This document shows positions 12,052 to 22,792 of a stretch of DNA of 64,000 nt, piece after piece. The notes below the pieces were generated by a model. The model did no database searches. It was not told the DNA's origin and saw only the letters and a program-made list of their open reading frames with translations. The translations under genes were made by a program, and so were the position numbers. Numbering within the stretch: position 1 is the first letter of the stretch; each line of letters begins with the position of its first letter. Source of the DNA: Agrypnia vestita (lineage: Eukaryota > Arthropoda > Insecta > Trichoptera > Phryganeidae); NCBI GenBank assembly GCA_016648135.1, contig JADDOH010004037.1, forward strand, positions 62,001-126,000, in the 5' to 3' direction.

Positions 12052-12243
12052 ATTTTTTTTTTTTTTAAATAGAAATGCGAACACGGAATACGTGTCTCAT
12101 TAATATTCTTACTATTTTCAAACTAAGCTAAACGCTTGTGATATGAAAATAGGACTAACTTGCTAGTCTGGAGCGAGGTTTGAACCCGCGACCTTTGAGT
12201 CACGAAGCAAGTGTCCTAACCACAAGATCAACAAGCTACTCTG
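12052..12243 (-). mobile_element. tRNA-derived SINE, copy 2
   Basis: This is the reverse complement of the 253-441 SINE. The B box reads GGTTTGAACCCGCGACC in plus orientation (12177-12193), the body is AAGCTAAACGCTTGTG, and the poly-A/T end is at 12052-12066. Confidence 0.8.
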
Positions 12244-12245
12244 CG

Positions 12246-12640
12246 ATGTATATTTATGTAAAATAATTGCATGTAATTTTTTTTTATTGATTTACAATAT
12301 TTTTTTTCTGAATATTATTTACAATTCATTCATCATTAAAACATTATTAATTTCTATTTATTATAAAAAGTGTATTGTCTAAAAACTTATTAACCTGGAA
12401 CATATTCCTAAAATTGTATTTAGTGATTTGCGTTAATGTGAGTATTCTCCATTTATTTTATCATTTATTATTTGTCATTATTAAATATGAATTAACCGTA
12501 AAAAGTGTATTGTGTAAGTATATCATATTCAAATGTTCACAAAATATTCATACTTTGTACTTTAATGTCACTCTAGGACTATCTATTAGGGTCGTTAATT
12601 ACCTGTTGTGGGTCTGTTTGTTAAAAACTAAAAAAAATTA
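12246..12640 (+). repeat. Dispersed repeat R, copy 1
   Basis: Most of the segment aligns with 45560-45985. Shared blocks include AAAAAGTGTATTGTG, CATATTCAAATGTTCAC, ACTATCTATTAGGGTC and a GTTAAAAA-type 3' end. The A-rich end suggests a LINE 3' UTR. Confidence 0.6.
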
Positions 12641-13017
12641 GAAAACTCTTTATTCATAATTGTAAATAACTTAATAATAACGTTTTAGAGCTTTTTGATT
12701 GATTGAATTCATTAATTTTAAACCTGTCAAACTTAAAACATCAAAATTGTCAGCATTACAATGTTATACATTAACTGTCAAGATGCAAAGATAGTAATAT
12801 TGCTCAGTTCAGAGTACGGCCAATGGTTTGTGTTATTATTATGAATTTAATAATTAGAGTTATTTCTTGGTGGCGATGTTAAGTTTTACTTTTAGAAAAT
12901 ATCTTATGTTTAGCATAATAATGCCGATGGATAGTTTTTGTACATTTGATAAAGGGTAAACTTGTTGAAGTAATCTGCAAAAGCCAAAATAAAATAACAT
13001 TGTGAAAATGAATTAGT

Positions 13018-13023
13018 TTTATT
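13018..13023 (-). promoter_or_regulatory. Probable poly(A) signal of PUM3
   Basis: AATAAA on the reverse strand lies about 40 bases past the PUM3 stop at 13064-13066, a reasonable distance for a poly(A) signal. Confidence 0.5.
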
Positions 13024-13063
13024 TAAATCACAAAACAGCATTCACATTGACGATGGAAGGTTC

Positions 13064-16000
13064 TTATTCCTTTATCTTGGAGAGTAATATTTTGGCCCCA
13101 GCAGTAGTTTGTTTCTTGAGCTTCTTGGCTTCAGGAAGCAGCAAAGCCTTCAGAGACTGTTGGACCTCCTCGGAGTTGTTCTCAAATAATATAATCAACA
13201 AGAAACATCCGCGGTTTGTCGTTATCCACGTGTTCAGCTGCAACGGAAAACATTATTATACGTATTATATTATCAAAAAAACAATTGCTTGCCACAATGA
13301 ATTTGGGCATGTTGAGCGAATGAATGAGAAAAGAATGGTAAGAAAGATGTATAATGCGAGTGTTGACGGCGCCAGAAAGGGAGGGCGACCGCAGAAGACG
13401 TGGCATGACGAGATTAACCAGATACTGGAAGATGGTCCTGTTAGAAGCCTCAATAACCGTCGAGCTTACATGCGAATGTGTATGAATGTGGATGAGGGGA
13501 GAGTTGTATGTCAGGACAGAAGAGTATGGCGCTCTATCCTCTCTGCCCACCCCCACGGGGAAATGGCGTGATGGTAAGTAAGTAAATTATAGAGTAGAGA
13601 ATTACTCGCTGATTTTTAAAGCTTCCTGTCAGTGATTATACAATCCTGCTTCAATATTATATTTTTCATTTAGATAATAGTTAAGACTCTCGCCTAGTGA
13701 CCCGGTGGTCGGTGCTTCGAGCCTCTTTCTCGGAGACCAGCAAGTTAGTCCTATTTTTGTAGCACAAGCGTTTGGCTTAATTTGAAAATAATAAGAATAT
13801 TGATGTGATTCATATTCTGTGAAAAAATTGTGAAATGTGTCCTTTTGCAGAAAATATGTTAGTTGATACATACATATTATGCAATTTTGCTTTGTGTAGG
13901 CGCATACAGGGTATCTCATAGCTAGTAGCAAAAACTTTACAGGTAGATTCCTGCCTTAATAATGAGTCGAAAATATATTTTTTTTTCAATATTTATTTCC
14001 TTTTTGGCATATAAATGTAATATGTCACATATATACATATTATATTTATGTGTTAAACTGCACAGCAGTTGTACGGTGGTAGTCAAGCAACCATGACCTA
14101 ATAATATCAATAATTATGGAGATATGCAATATCAAAGTATGCATTTTTTCACTTTGAACTATCATTACAGTAACTTATATCGATTATGAAAAATTCATTC
14201 GCTTCAACATAACTAAAATAAAATGATAAAGACCTTGCAAAAATTGAAAATAATTTTTTTTCAAGGTTTCTATAATTTTATTTGAATTTATTTTATTTGA
14301 AGCGAATGAATTTTTCATAATCAATATAAGTTACTGTAATGATACTTCACCTTTTTACAAAAAATAAGTCAGAAATATTGAAGAAAAAAAATGCAAATTT
14401 AGATTAAATTTAGTTATGAGACACATTATAAAATTATACAGAGATGAACTAAACCCTCCTTTAGGCGAGGCCTACAGTCCGGAATCACTTACTACTTGAG
14501 AGTTCAGCTGCGCGCACACGGCCTGTCCTAGTGTATATTCATTCCCTTGGTTGATCTTGTCACGCTGCGAAAGCTTCTTCAGGCACACGTGGATCCCAGC
14601 ATGCTCGATCCCCGGCACCTCCTTCCCCTCCTCCGTCACTGTCCACTCCTCCCGGCAGATATGCGCACCCACACAGTCCAGTCCTGATTTTAATTGTTCA
14701 CCAGTCGCTGGAAAGTTAACTATCGTTAAAGCATCGTAAAGCCTGTAAAATGTACATGACGCAACATCTGTCCGCTACTACCATGACTAATTAATCCATC
14801 CAGATTATTTTATCTATGGATTTTATATATTGACATTGGAAGGTCTTAAATAAATCAGTTACGTTTAACTTATTTTTTTATGCATCTAGATTTGTGAAGT
14901 GTTTCTGAGATAAATACAAAAACCTTTCACTACTCAAGGAAATTTCTCTGGAATCTATGAAACCTACAGCTTATTGGAAATACATTTTTAACCTGTTCCA
15001 GGCCCAAGACGTATATACAGGGTTATTCGTAAAACATTAATAACCTCGCAGGACTATATTCTTGCCTTGATCATGAGTCGAAAATGTTCAAGCAATTATG
15101 ACCTAATATCAATAGTTATAAAGATAATATGCGACATCAAAGTTTGCATTTTTTTTTCCAATATTTCTGATATATTTTTTGTAAAACGCTTGACTATTAT
15201 TACAGTAACTTATATTGATTATGAAAAATTAATTCGTTTCAATACAAGTTAAATAAAATGATATAAACCCTGACAATTGGAATTCGAAGGTTTTTATTAT
15301 TTTATTTGACTTGTATTAAAGGGAATGAATTTTCATATTTGATGTAAGTTAATGTAATGGTAGTCCAGCGTTTTACAAAAAATATAAGTCAGAAATATTA
15401 AAAAAAAAAATGCAAACTTTGATGTCGCATATCTCAATAACTATTGATATTAGGTCAAAATAGCTTGAACATTGTCGACTCATAATCAAGGCAGGAATAT
15501 ATAGTCAGGAATACAAAGCAGGAATATATAGCAGGAATATCAAGTCCTGCGAGGTTATTAATGTTTTCCAAATAACCCTGTATACGTCGGAGCGCCTCCT
15601 GAATGCATGACAAAATGTAAAGATTTGAATAATATGTCGACTCACCAGCCTTAAGTATGGCAACGGTGAGCAGCCCCAGGGCTCCGGAGCCGAGCCAGAA
15701 GGACATATCTCCTCGCAGGGCGTCTAACAAAGTGGGCAGCGAGGCCAGGAGCAGCTCGGCACCTCTCTGCGCCGGGGGCTTCTTGCTGCCCCCCTGAGTG
15801 GCCCCCGTGGCCAGCCAGGCACAAAGCGCAGGATGGAAGTAAGCGTGGTCTGCCGGGGCCACCAGCCACAGCAATACCTGCAGAAGATAGAATACGTGTA
15901 GTACTTGCACGACATTATTATGGTTGCGGGCGGTATTTGAGAATCAAAAAAATAATGTAGTCTCTTTACATGTAGTAATGTGTTAAGGCGAACATAAATG

Positions 16001-19000
16001 ATTTTAAAGAATGAAATCACGAAATTATATACATAGGTATTTTTTTTTTAAAGAAAAGAAACACTTTGTGGATCTACTTATAACTAAATAAAAATATACA
16101 TATTTAGTTTTAAACTACTTTAATACTATAGACAAACAATGTCAACTAGTTTCGGTTCTACTTCTTCGGACCCAACGTTCTTCAGAACAAATACCTCAGT
16201 GGTGAATGTGTGCGCGAGCTAAGAGAGGCATACGAAATGACGGGCCACGACACGAAGCTTGCTCGGCGAGACAAACGGTCTCGGTATGGCCAAATCATTG
16301 TACATTGTTGTAACCTATTTGAAATAAACCTGTCGGCGATAATTTTTTTTTTGGTATCTTGAATTTTGAATTAAATTTGGGGTTCTGCATAATTCAAAAT
16401 GTTTTTTTTTGGATCCTTTGTATTCCAAATTAACAAGGTTCTACTCTACTGACATATTTTATTATTTCAAGTATTTATATATGATTAATTAATTACATTA
16501 CAGTATGTAATATAATACATATTTAAAAGGAATTTAGATCGTTTAAATGAAAAGAATAAATATATAATGACAGAACCTTCCTGCCCCACTCTTCCTTGGC
16601 GATGTTGGCCGCCTCCTTAAGCAGCGTGGTCAGCAGCGCCTTGCCCACTAGCACCGTGTCATCCACGGAGCTCAGAATAGCTAGGATCAGCTGATGACCA
16701 TGCTCGTGCGTACTCAGGGACACGGCGTGCTCCTTAACCACTTTCAGGATGGTCTGGAAATAGGAAACAATCATTAGTTAATTGATTAGTGAAATATGTA
16801 ATTTTTTTCAGTAGCACATTTTATTATTGATCTGTTGTCATTAAAATTTTACTCAAATTTATATATACAATCGTTTTACCCATTCATTTCTCTCAGAAGA
16901 GAAACTTTCAGTTGTTTGTGGGCTGGGTACAATTTGTCGCTGTAGAAGTATGTTTGAATAAACCAAAATCAGCTGTCAAAAATATTTTTATTATTTCCTT
17001 CCTTTATTATTATAAATTATTCAAATATGGGCCCTGCACTTAGGGACAGCCGATAGGGAGCGTTCCTACCTTCTTGTCCTTGTTAGTCCCGTGCCACACG
17101 CACATGACGGCTGCCTTCACTCCTAGCTTAGAGTTGCTGAGGGGGGCGATGAGCGGAGACAGGGTAGTGATCAATTCCGACCGGTCGTCGCTGGAGCACT
17201 CTTTCAAGTATTCATATAGCACGGCGTGCACCAGTCTGTAAAGTGTCATTTGGTAATCTTAATTTTGATTTTAAGTATTGCAGTAAAAAAGAATTATTAT
17301 ATGAGAATGTTAGTCGACTCACACACCACTCACATTGTGAAAGATGAGGTCAAACTTTAATTTTTTACATGTCCGCCTGAGAGATTTTAACATTTTTAAC
17401 GAGTAGCAAACTAAGTTAGTAAAAAATTTGAAAAATCACCTAAAAACAATGTATATCAAAGTGTAATTTAGTAATAAAGTTGATTGTTAAATTTATCAAG
17501 AAACTATCAATTTTTTTTATACATACAGAAGAATTAAAATACTAATACTACTTCGAAATCAGAAAGAAATACAATATTTGGGAACGATTTATCATACCCG
17601 CAATCGTGAACATTTTTATTGAGAACCCGCAGGAGATTGGCCTTGGTGGCGCCCAACATGGCCGCTTTCATCTCGGGACTCTTCTTGAAGGTATCTGCCA
17701 GGGTAGTAATGGAATCATCCTTGCTCTGAAAAGAGATCAAGAGGCTATTGATATCTACAGTAAAATCGGTAATTCTACAATAAACCAAGGGAGGTTTTCG
17801 GTGATTACTATTGACTGGTAGTTGCTCATATGGGGTAGCAGAGAATGGTAAAATTATGAATCTCTTTATTCTGAATTTTCTTTAAGCTTTCTTAACCCTC
17901 TCCAGGCCTGCATTGTGTATATACGATAAGGTTGGAATACAGCATTTCTGGGTGCTCTCCATGTTAGGTATTAAGTACAGTAGAATCCCCGTTAATTTGA
18001 AATTCAAGGCACCTACCAAAAAAAAATTGCGATGCAATTGCGAAATTCGCCATAAATCGTAAAATATATTGATTTTTGGCGCAAGGGGCTAAAAATTAAT
18101 TCAAATTGTGAATTACGTTAATTAATGGCTTTTTCAATTATTGGGGTTAATCTACTATAAAATTAACATTTTGGGACGTGTGGGTTTGAAAAACTTAAAA
18201 TTATGGCAAATTTCGATTATCAGACTTTAATGTATTGTAAAATGAATATTAGCTGAATATTCATTACAATCTCATCCGAAATCTATTGATGAGCTTCACA
18301 CAATCCCGCTTTGCGAAGCTGGTAATGTACATCACCGGTTAGAATGAAGCGAAACTTTCAAAATCACTGATTCCAGTGTTTTTTCCTCACTGATGCTGGA
18401 AATTCTCAACCTAAACACTTCTCTCTACTGAATCATCTTGTCGACCACTCCACCCTGTTGAGGGAGGGATTCACCCTACAAATTTGGAAACAGAGCTCTA
18501 CGGTTTGTTAAAAAATTATATTTTCTATAATTCGGCTAGTGAGGCAGCAGACACACCGTTCTGTAAATATCGCCATAGAACTCCTGCTGCAATAACAGTT
18601 TCTGTTTCCTGTTGGCGATCTCTCCGTACGCATAGTCCAGAATGGGCGCACTAAGAGTGTGCGAGGCCAGCTTCACGACGTTCCCGTGCAGCGCTGTGAG
18701 CACCTGTCCCCTCGTCTCCCCCGAGCCGTACTTCAGAATCCGCTTTACGCAATTCCTGGCATACTTGGACTGAATCATCTGAACAATCAGATCCATCAGT
18801 TCGCGAGAAACCTCCATGCGAATATGGGGTGAGGCAAACTTGAGGAGCCATTGGATGATGCGAGTGGTGTCGTGCGCGAGAGCCAGCTGTTTGTAGTGTC
18901 CTTTCACTCGCAACAAGTTGTGGAGCTCCTCTGTCTGTTTGACCCTTTCTTCCGGCGTTCCTTTTTTCCTGAAAGGACAATTTTCAATTTAACAACTTTC

Positions 19001-20378
19001 GATTTCATTACCCAACAGTGTAGTTTATTTTATTCAATTTTCCTTAAAAACCCGCAAACTTATTTATCCCTCGCCACTTCGCCACTTATTGTATAAGTTA
19101 TATTTTTTTAAATTCTTACCGCATTTCATAATTCATATTAGATGAGCAATTACATATTAAAATAATTTTTTCAACGCCCATGCAAATACTTATAATATAT
19201 TTTACCACTTTTATAAAGCCTCTACCCATTGTTGAAAATATTTCTAGAAAGTTTCGAAAATGCGGTGAGTCACTTAGTCAACATCCGATGGAAGCGGTTG
19301 CACTTTTTGCCTTGCAACCAAAATTTTACCTTACATACATTTTGGAAGTTGAGTTTCGTGTAAAATATAAATGATTGAAGTTATTCGCGGAGGCGTTTGG
19401 TTGCTATATAAATGACTTCTCACTTCCAGATTCTTTCCCAGCAGGAATCCGCCGTGCAAATCGTTGGCGTAATTATTTTTGCATCCAGCTGTTTTTCTTT
19501 TAATTTATTAACAAAGATTCCTACTTTGCAGAAATTCACTTATCACGCTATAAACAAGGGATTACTGTACTATGAATTCAGTATAATGTAAGTTCAGTGA
19601 AGTAATACTGATATACTCAAAACTATAATATTGACAAAATATCTCAATGTGTGTATTACATAGTTTAATTGAGTGTAAATTGAAATATTGTGTCAACCAA
19701 AGTCAACATAACTGCTATAATTCAATGTCATTGAATTTGTTATTATACACCCTAAAGAGACAACAGACCTCAGTTTTTTAATTCTTGACGGTACACAGAA
19801 TATTTGAGAAGACAATGTGTATCTCTGAGGACCTTGTAAGGTTATGTGAGAATTTATATTACAGGAATAGATCTAATTGGAAACAATACAGTATAGTAAC
19901 GTCACGACTGATCTAGACTAATGCTCGTATTTTTTCTGTTGATTCTTATGAAAAGAAATTTAATAATAAAACACACAAACCTTCGTAATGTTTCACTCAA
20001 AACTTTGGCTCTCGTAATGACGGTAAGGGCATCAGGCTGTGTCTTGGATATTTTTGATGTCCTCCGGGTTTCCCTCAGTTCTTTCTTTTTCTTCTTATAT
20101 TCAGCCCAATTGGGCGTCTCTGAGCTATCATCTTGTTTGTTTGGGTACGGTATACCTTTCGTCAAACCCATACTTTTCTTGTGGTTAAAATTGCCGGTTT
20201 TATTCTGTTTAAATGATGACGTTTTCTTAGATTTATCTGTAAAGGCTTTCTTCATTGATTTAGCGTATTTGGGTTTGTCTGAAATTTCTTTTTCCACACC
20301 TCCATGCTTTTTTATCTTTGCCGGTTTTTCTTTTCCTGAATCTGCTACGACCTCATGCTTTCTCTTTGAGCCGGCCAT
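13064..20378 (-). CDS. PUM3/penguin, Puf-domain nucleolar RNA-binding protein, eight exons
   Basis: This is an orthologue of human PUM3 (KIAA0020), fly penguin and yeast Puf6, which bind RNA or DNA through a ring of Pumilio repeats and act in ribosome biogenesis. Exons in transcript order are 19981-20378, 18557-18968, 17598-17725, 17070-17235, 16577-16753, 15646-15877, 14493-14707 and 13064-13237. Boundaries are GT-AG with continuous frame, giving 633 codons (human 648). The N-terminus is Lys-rich, as expected for a nucleolar protein. Exon 2 contains Puf repeats (CVKRILKYG, LVHAVLYEYL continued in exon 4). Exon 8 begins LNTWITTNRG, matching the conserved C-terminal block. The exon 7 acceptor is set by frame: an alternative upstream AG at about 14743 leads to a stop. 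Introns 6 and 7 contain fold-back elements, a LINE tail and a SINE. Confidence 0.93.
13300..13585 (+). mobile_element. RTE-like LINE, 5'-truncated tail copy
   Basis: The frame GHVERMNEKRM, GGRPQKTWHDE, VCQDRRVWRSILSA runs to a stop and then a (GTAA)n tail. It matches the C-terminus and 3' end of the long element at 54391-57887. It lies in PUM3 intron 7, antisense to the gene. Confidence 0.85.
13672..13817 (+). mobile_element. tRNA-derived SINE, copy 3
   Basis: It matches 253-441 from GACTCTCGCCTAGTGA through AGCACAAGCGTTTGGC to TTGATGTGAT. The B box is degraded (GGTGCTTCGAGCC). Confidence 0.75.
13905..14420. mobile_element. Fold-back element F1, copy b (right tip lost)
   Basis: The left end TACAGGGTATCTCAT has the same tip type as copy a (TAGTAGCAAAAACTT, GGTAGATTCCTGCCTT). 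The inverted cores meet near 14260. The right arm breaks off at about 14420. Confidence 0.75.
15016..15582. mobile_element. Fold-back element F1, copy c
   Basis: The ends are TACAGGGTTATTCG and AATAACCCTGTA. The tips (AATAACCTCGCAGG) differ from those of copies a and b, while the core is the same. It lies in PUM3 intron 6. Near its right end the short segment GCAGGAATATATAG is locally repeated. Confidence 0.85.
17978..18157. mobile_element. Small pogo-like MITE in PUM3 intron 2
   Basis: CAGTAGAATCCCCGTTAATT on the left faces ATTGGGGTTAATCTACTA on the right. Internal GCGATGCAATTGCGAAATT recurs in the 51021-52118 element, so the two are related. Confidence 0.5.
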
Positions 20379-20685
20379 TATTGTTTTAAATTAAAGACAA
20401 TGGCAAATCACTAATTAACTTGTGGCTTAGAATTTATGTATAAAAAAAATTACATCCGTATGAAAAACCACACGCGCTCTGATGTATACTTATAACATAA
20501 CCTGATATAACCCACAGAATATAGACCAAATATAACCTAAGATAATCTAGTTGTCAGTTGTCAAATATACCGTGGTAACCACAAACAAATATTTTTCGGT
20601 TCACTAACTAGTGTCGTCAAAACCTATTACTTCCAAATTCCGTTCCCAAAACATGTATGTATTTCTCTTTTCTTTCCAAATATCA
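20379..20685. promoter_or_regulatory. Upstream region of PUM3
   Basis: This is the DNA directly 5' of the PUM3 start, up to the first MITE. No TATA box or other convincing motif is seen. Confidence 0.3.
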
Positions 20686-20807
20686 GGGCCGGTTGTTTGA
20701 TCAGTAGTAATAGTTAAACAAAAAGCACAGATTTTCCTGAAAACGAATTGTTTGATTGGTGGTTGATTGTTAAATATTACTATTACCACTGATCAAACAA
20801 CAGGCCT
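20686..20807. mobile_element. MITE family F3, copy 1
   Basis: The ends GGGCCGGTTGTTTGATCAGT and ACTGATCAAACAACAGGCC are inverted repeats continuing into AATAGTTAA-type arms. Related copies lie at 26550-26693 and, more diverged, at 46982-47114. Confidence 0.75.
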
Positions 20808-21724
20808 TTAAAGTTATAAGAACGATCTCACAATCTGAAACATATCTTGATAGAAGTGGTTTTTAACCAATCACACAAATTGTTTTCGTAAACATCTATG
20901 TATTTTACGGAAAATTACTGTTTCAAACATGAATAATTCAAGAACGCACTCCATATAATAAAGCTGCCGCCAGTAAATTTCTAATTTTTTAATGTTTCAT
21001 ATGTGTATTGAATATGCCAATCAGCGCGCCGGTGGAAATAGGCGATGCGCTGATTAGCTGACGCACGCTGGGTCTAGCATATTAAATCAAATAAATGCCC
21101 TGGATTTGAAGAACAAAGGCAGTTTCTTTATTTTTCTTCGGTTCTACTCTTCGGTCCAGTATTAAGTTTAAACAATGTTTTATTTCAACCTTCTCTACAT
21201 TTCTACAGGGCATCAAAACCAGCAAGTGAAATTTGGCGGATCACCCCTGCTTCTACAGTCTTTGTCCTATGCATGATAATTAATATAATTCAGGTTCATA
21301 CATTGCATCACCTATAATTAAAGTGAAGCGTTGTTAAGGGAAAAGGCAGGAACTTTTAACCGCGTGAAGCCCAGCACACGCATACAGCCTCCACTAACAG
21401 CTTATTGTTATCACTGATGGCCGCGGACATAAAAATCTAGTAAATTCTAAAAATCAACTATAAGTAACATAAATTTATTATACAATGCATTTTGTAAACT
21501 TTACTTAACAATGACCTATGATTGTAACAAATATTATGCATTTGCAAGATCAGTTTAAAGTATTTATCTTATTATTATTATTAATTATACCAATTAATTC
21601 ATGAAATTTTACAAATTTTAATTGGAAAATATGTAAATATCACAATATACTTTGATTTCAACGTTGAAAAATAGTTTTTTGAATGATAAATTTAAAAACT
21701 TCCTCTTTAAAAAGAGCAAAATAA
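20808..21724. other. Unassigned spacer
   Basis: No gene is seen. Around 21135-21170 the sequence TTCGGTTCTACTCTTCGGTCC resembles a segment near 16150, hinting at another dispersed repeat. Confidence 0.35.
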
Positions 21725-21900
21725 TTTTGTGGTGACATTATTAATATAATTAATGAAAATAAAAATAGTTTTTTCAATTTTTGAATTCAATTTTGTTAGT
21801 ATACAATTGTATCCTGACGAAGAGGCCATGGGCTCTGAAACATCTTGATATTTTCAATACACAGGTGGTGAAAAGTAAGTTTATTTTCATTCATTATATA
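21725..21900 (+). repeat. Penelope-type terminal fragment with hammerhead-like motif H2
   Basis: A TTTGTGGTGACATTATTAAT leader also occurs at about 42518 and, inverted, at about 60877. It is followed by CTGACGA (21814-21820), a stem AGAG/CTCT (21821-21824 with 21833-21836) and GAAAC (21837-21841). This copy keeps every invariant base of the catalytic core I can check: CTGANGA, an A-T pair at 10.1/11.1, and GAAA. Confidence 0.5.
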
Positions 21901-22792
21901 TAGATAAATTTAAATTTTACATTAAAAACTTTATATAAATCACTTGAAGTAACTTTGCATCTACCAGTTTCGATACTACTGTATCTCTTTCAGGAAGGAC
22001 GCATACTAATTGAATTATTGAATTCATAAAACGCATCATTTCAGCCGGTGTTTGGTAAAATATTTTGGAAGACTCCGGGCCTAACTACGTACTCGTAGAG
22101 AGCTGAGAAATATGATACTTCATTTTTTTCTACCAGCAACCATCAACTTACTGTTGCTAGACTGCATCAGTTATGTTGTGCGTTGTGACCACTACACTGC
22201 TAGATGGTGACCATAAGAGTGGACAAATTTCTTTGGAATTTAAATTGTGTATTCCTATATTTCTTAAAAAATATATCAAAAAATATTTGTCGATAAAATG
22301 TCAACTCTATTGATTATATAGCATCATCAGAAAGGATTTACAAATAAATCTATGTATATTTTGAAAACACTATAAAATTTGGTTCATTACTATTTTATAT
22401 ACAAAGAATATATCAAATAGTTAATTAATTATTCGTACGGGTATCGAAAGATTTGATGTACCTATATAGAATTTTCTTAAAAAATAATTAAGATTAAATT
22501 TTTTTTTTAATATTGAAATTATCTAAAATATTGAAAGGGATTGATATCGCTCGTTCGGAATTTATTTAAATGATTCGTGGTCTCCATCCCTAATCGCTTT
22601 GCCCTAAGCATAGACGTGGCATAGACCACATGTTTCTGTTTATTGCTGTTTATGATTTGTATTTTTTTGGCCGGAGCGTGGCCGGAGCTTTTGACAGCTG
22701 CAAATTATTTTCTTCACAATAATGTCAATTTATTGTTAACATCGGCACACGATTGTACTGATTTGCCCAGTTTTATCTAGAATAACCACAAA
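21901..22792. promoter_or_regulatory. Upstream region of nibrin
   Basis: AT-rich DNA leads to the nibrin start. The last 120 bases are less AT-rich (GGCCGGAGCGTGGCCGGAGC at 22669-22688 is a short direct repeat). No TATA box is evident. Confidence 0.35.

Noticed and set aside
13182..13556. 124-codon reverse-strand ORF
   Set aside because: It covers PUM3 exon 8 in the wrong frame plus the antisense of a LINE tail.
14743..14750. Alternative acceptor AG for PUM3 exon 7
   Set aside because: Using it places an in-frame stop within six codons; the acceptor at 14708-14709 keeps the frame and the family alignment.
15724..16020. 98-codon reverse-strand ORF
   Set aside because: It is an alternative frame over PUM3 exon 6, whose true frame is fixed by splice phase.
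19921..20394. 157-codon plus-strand ORF
   Set aside because: It is the antisense shadow of PUM3 exon 1, which has homology and splice sites on the other strand.
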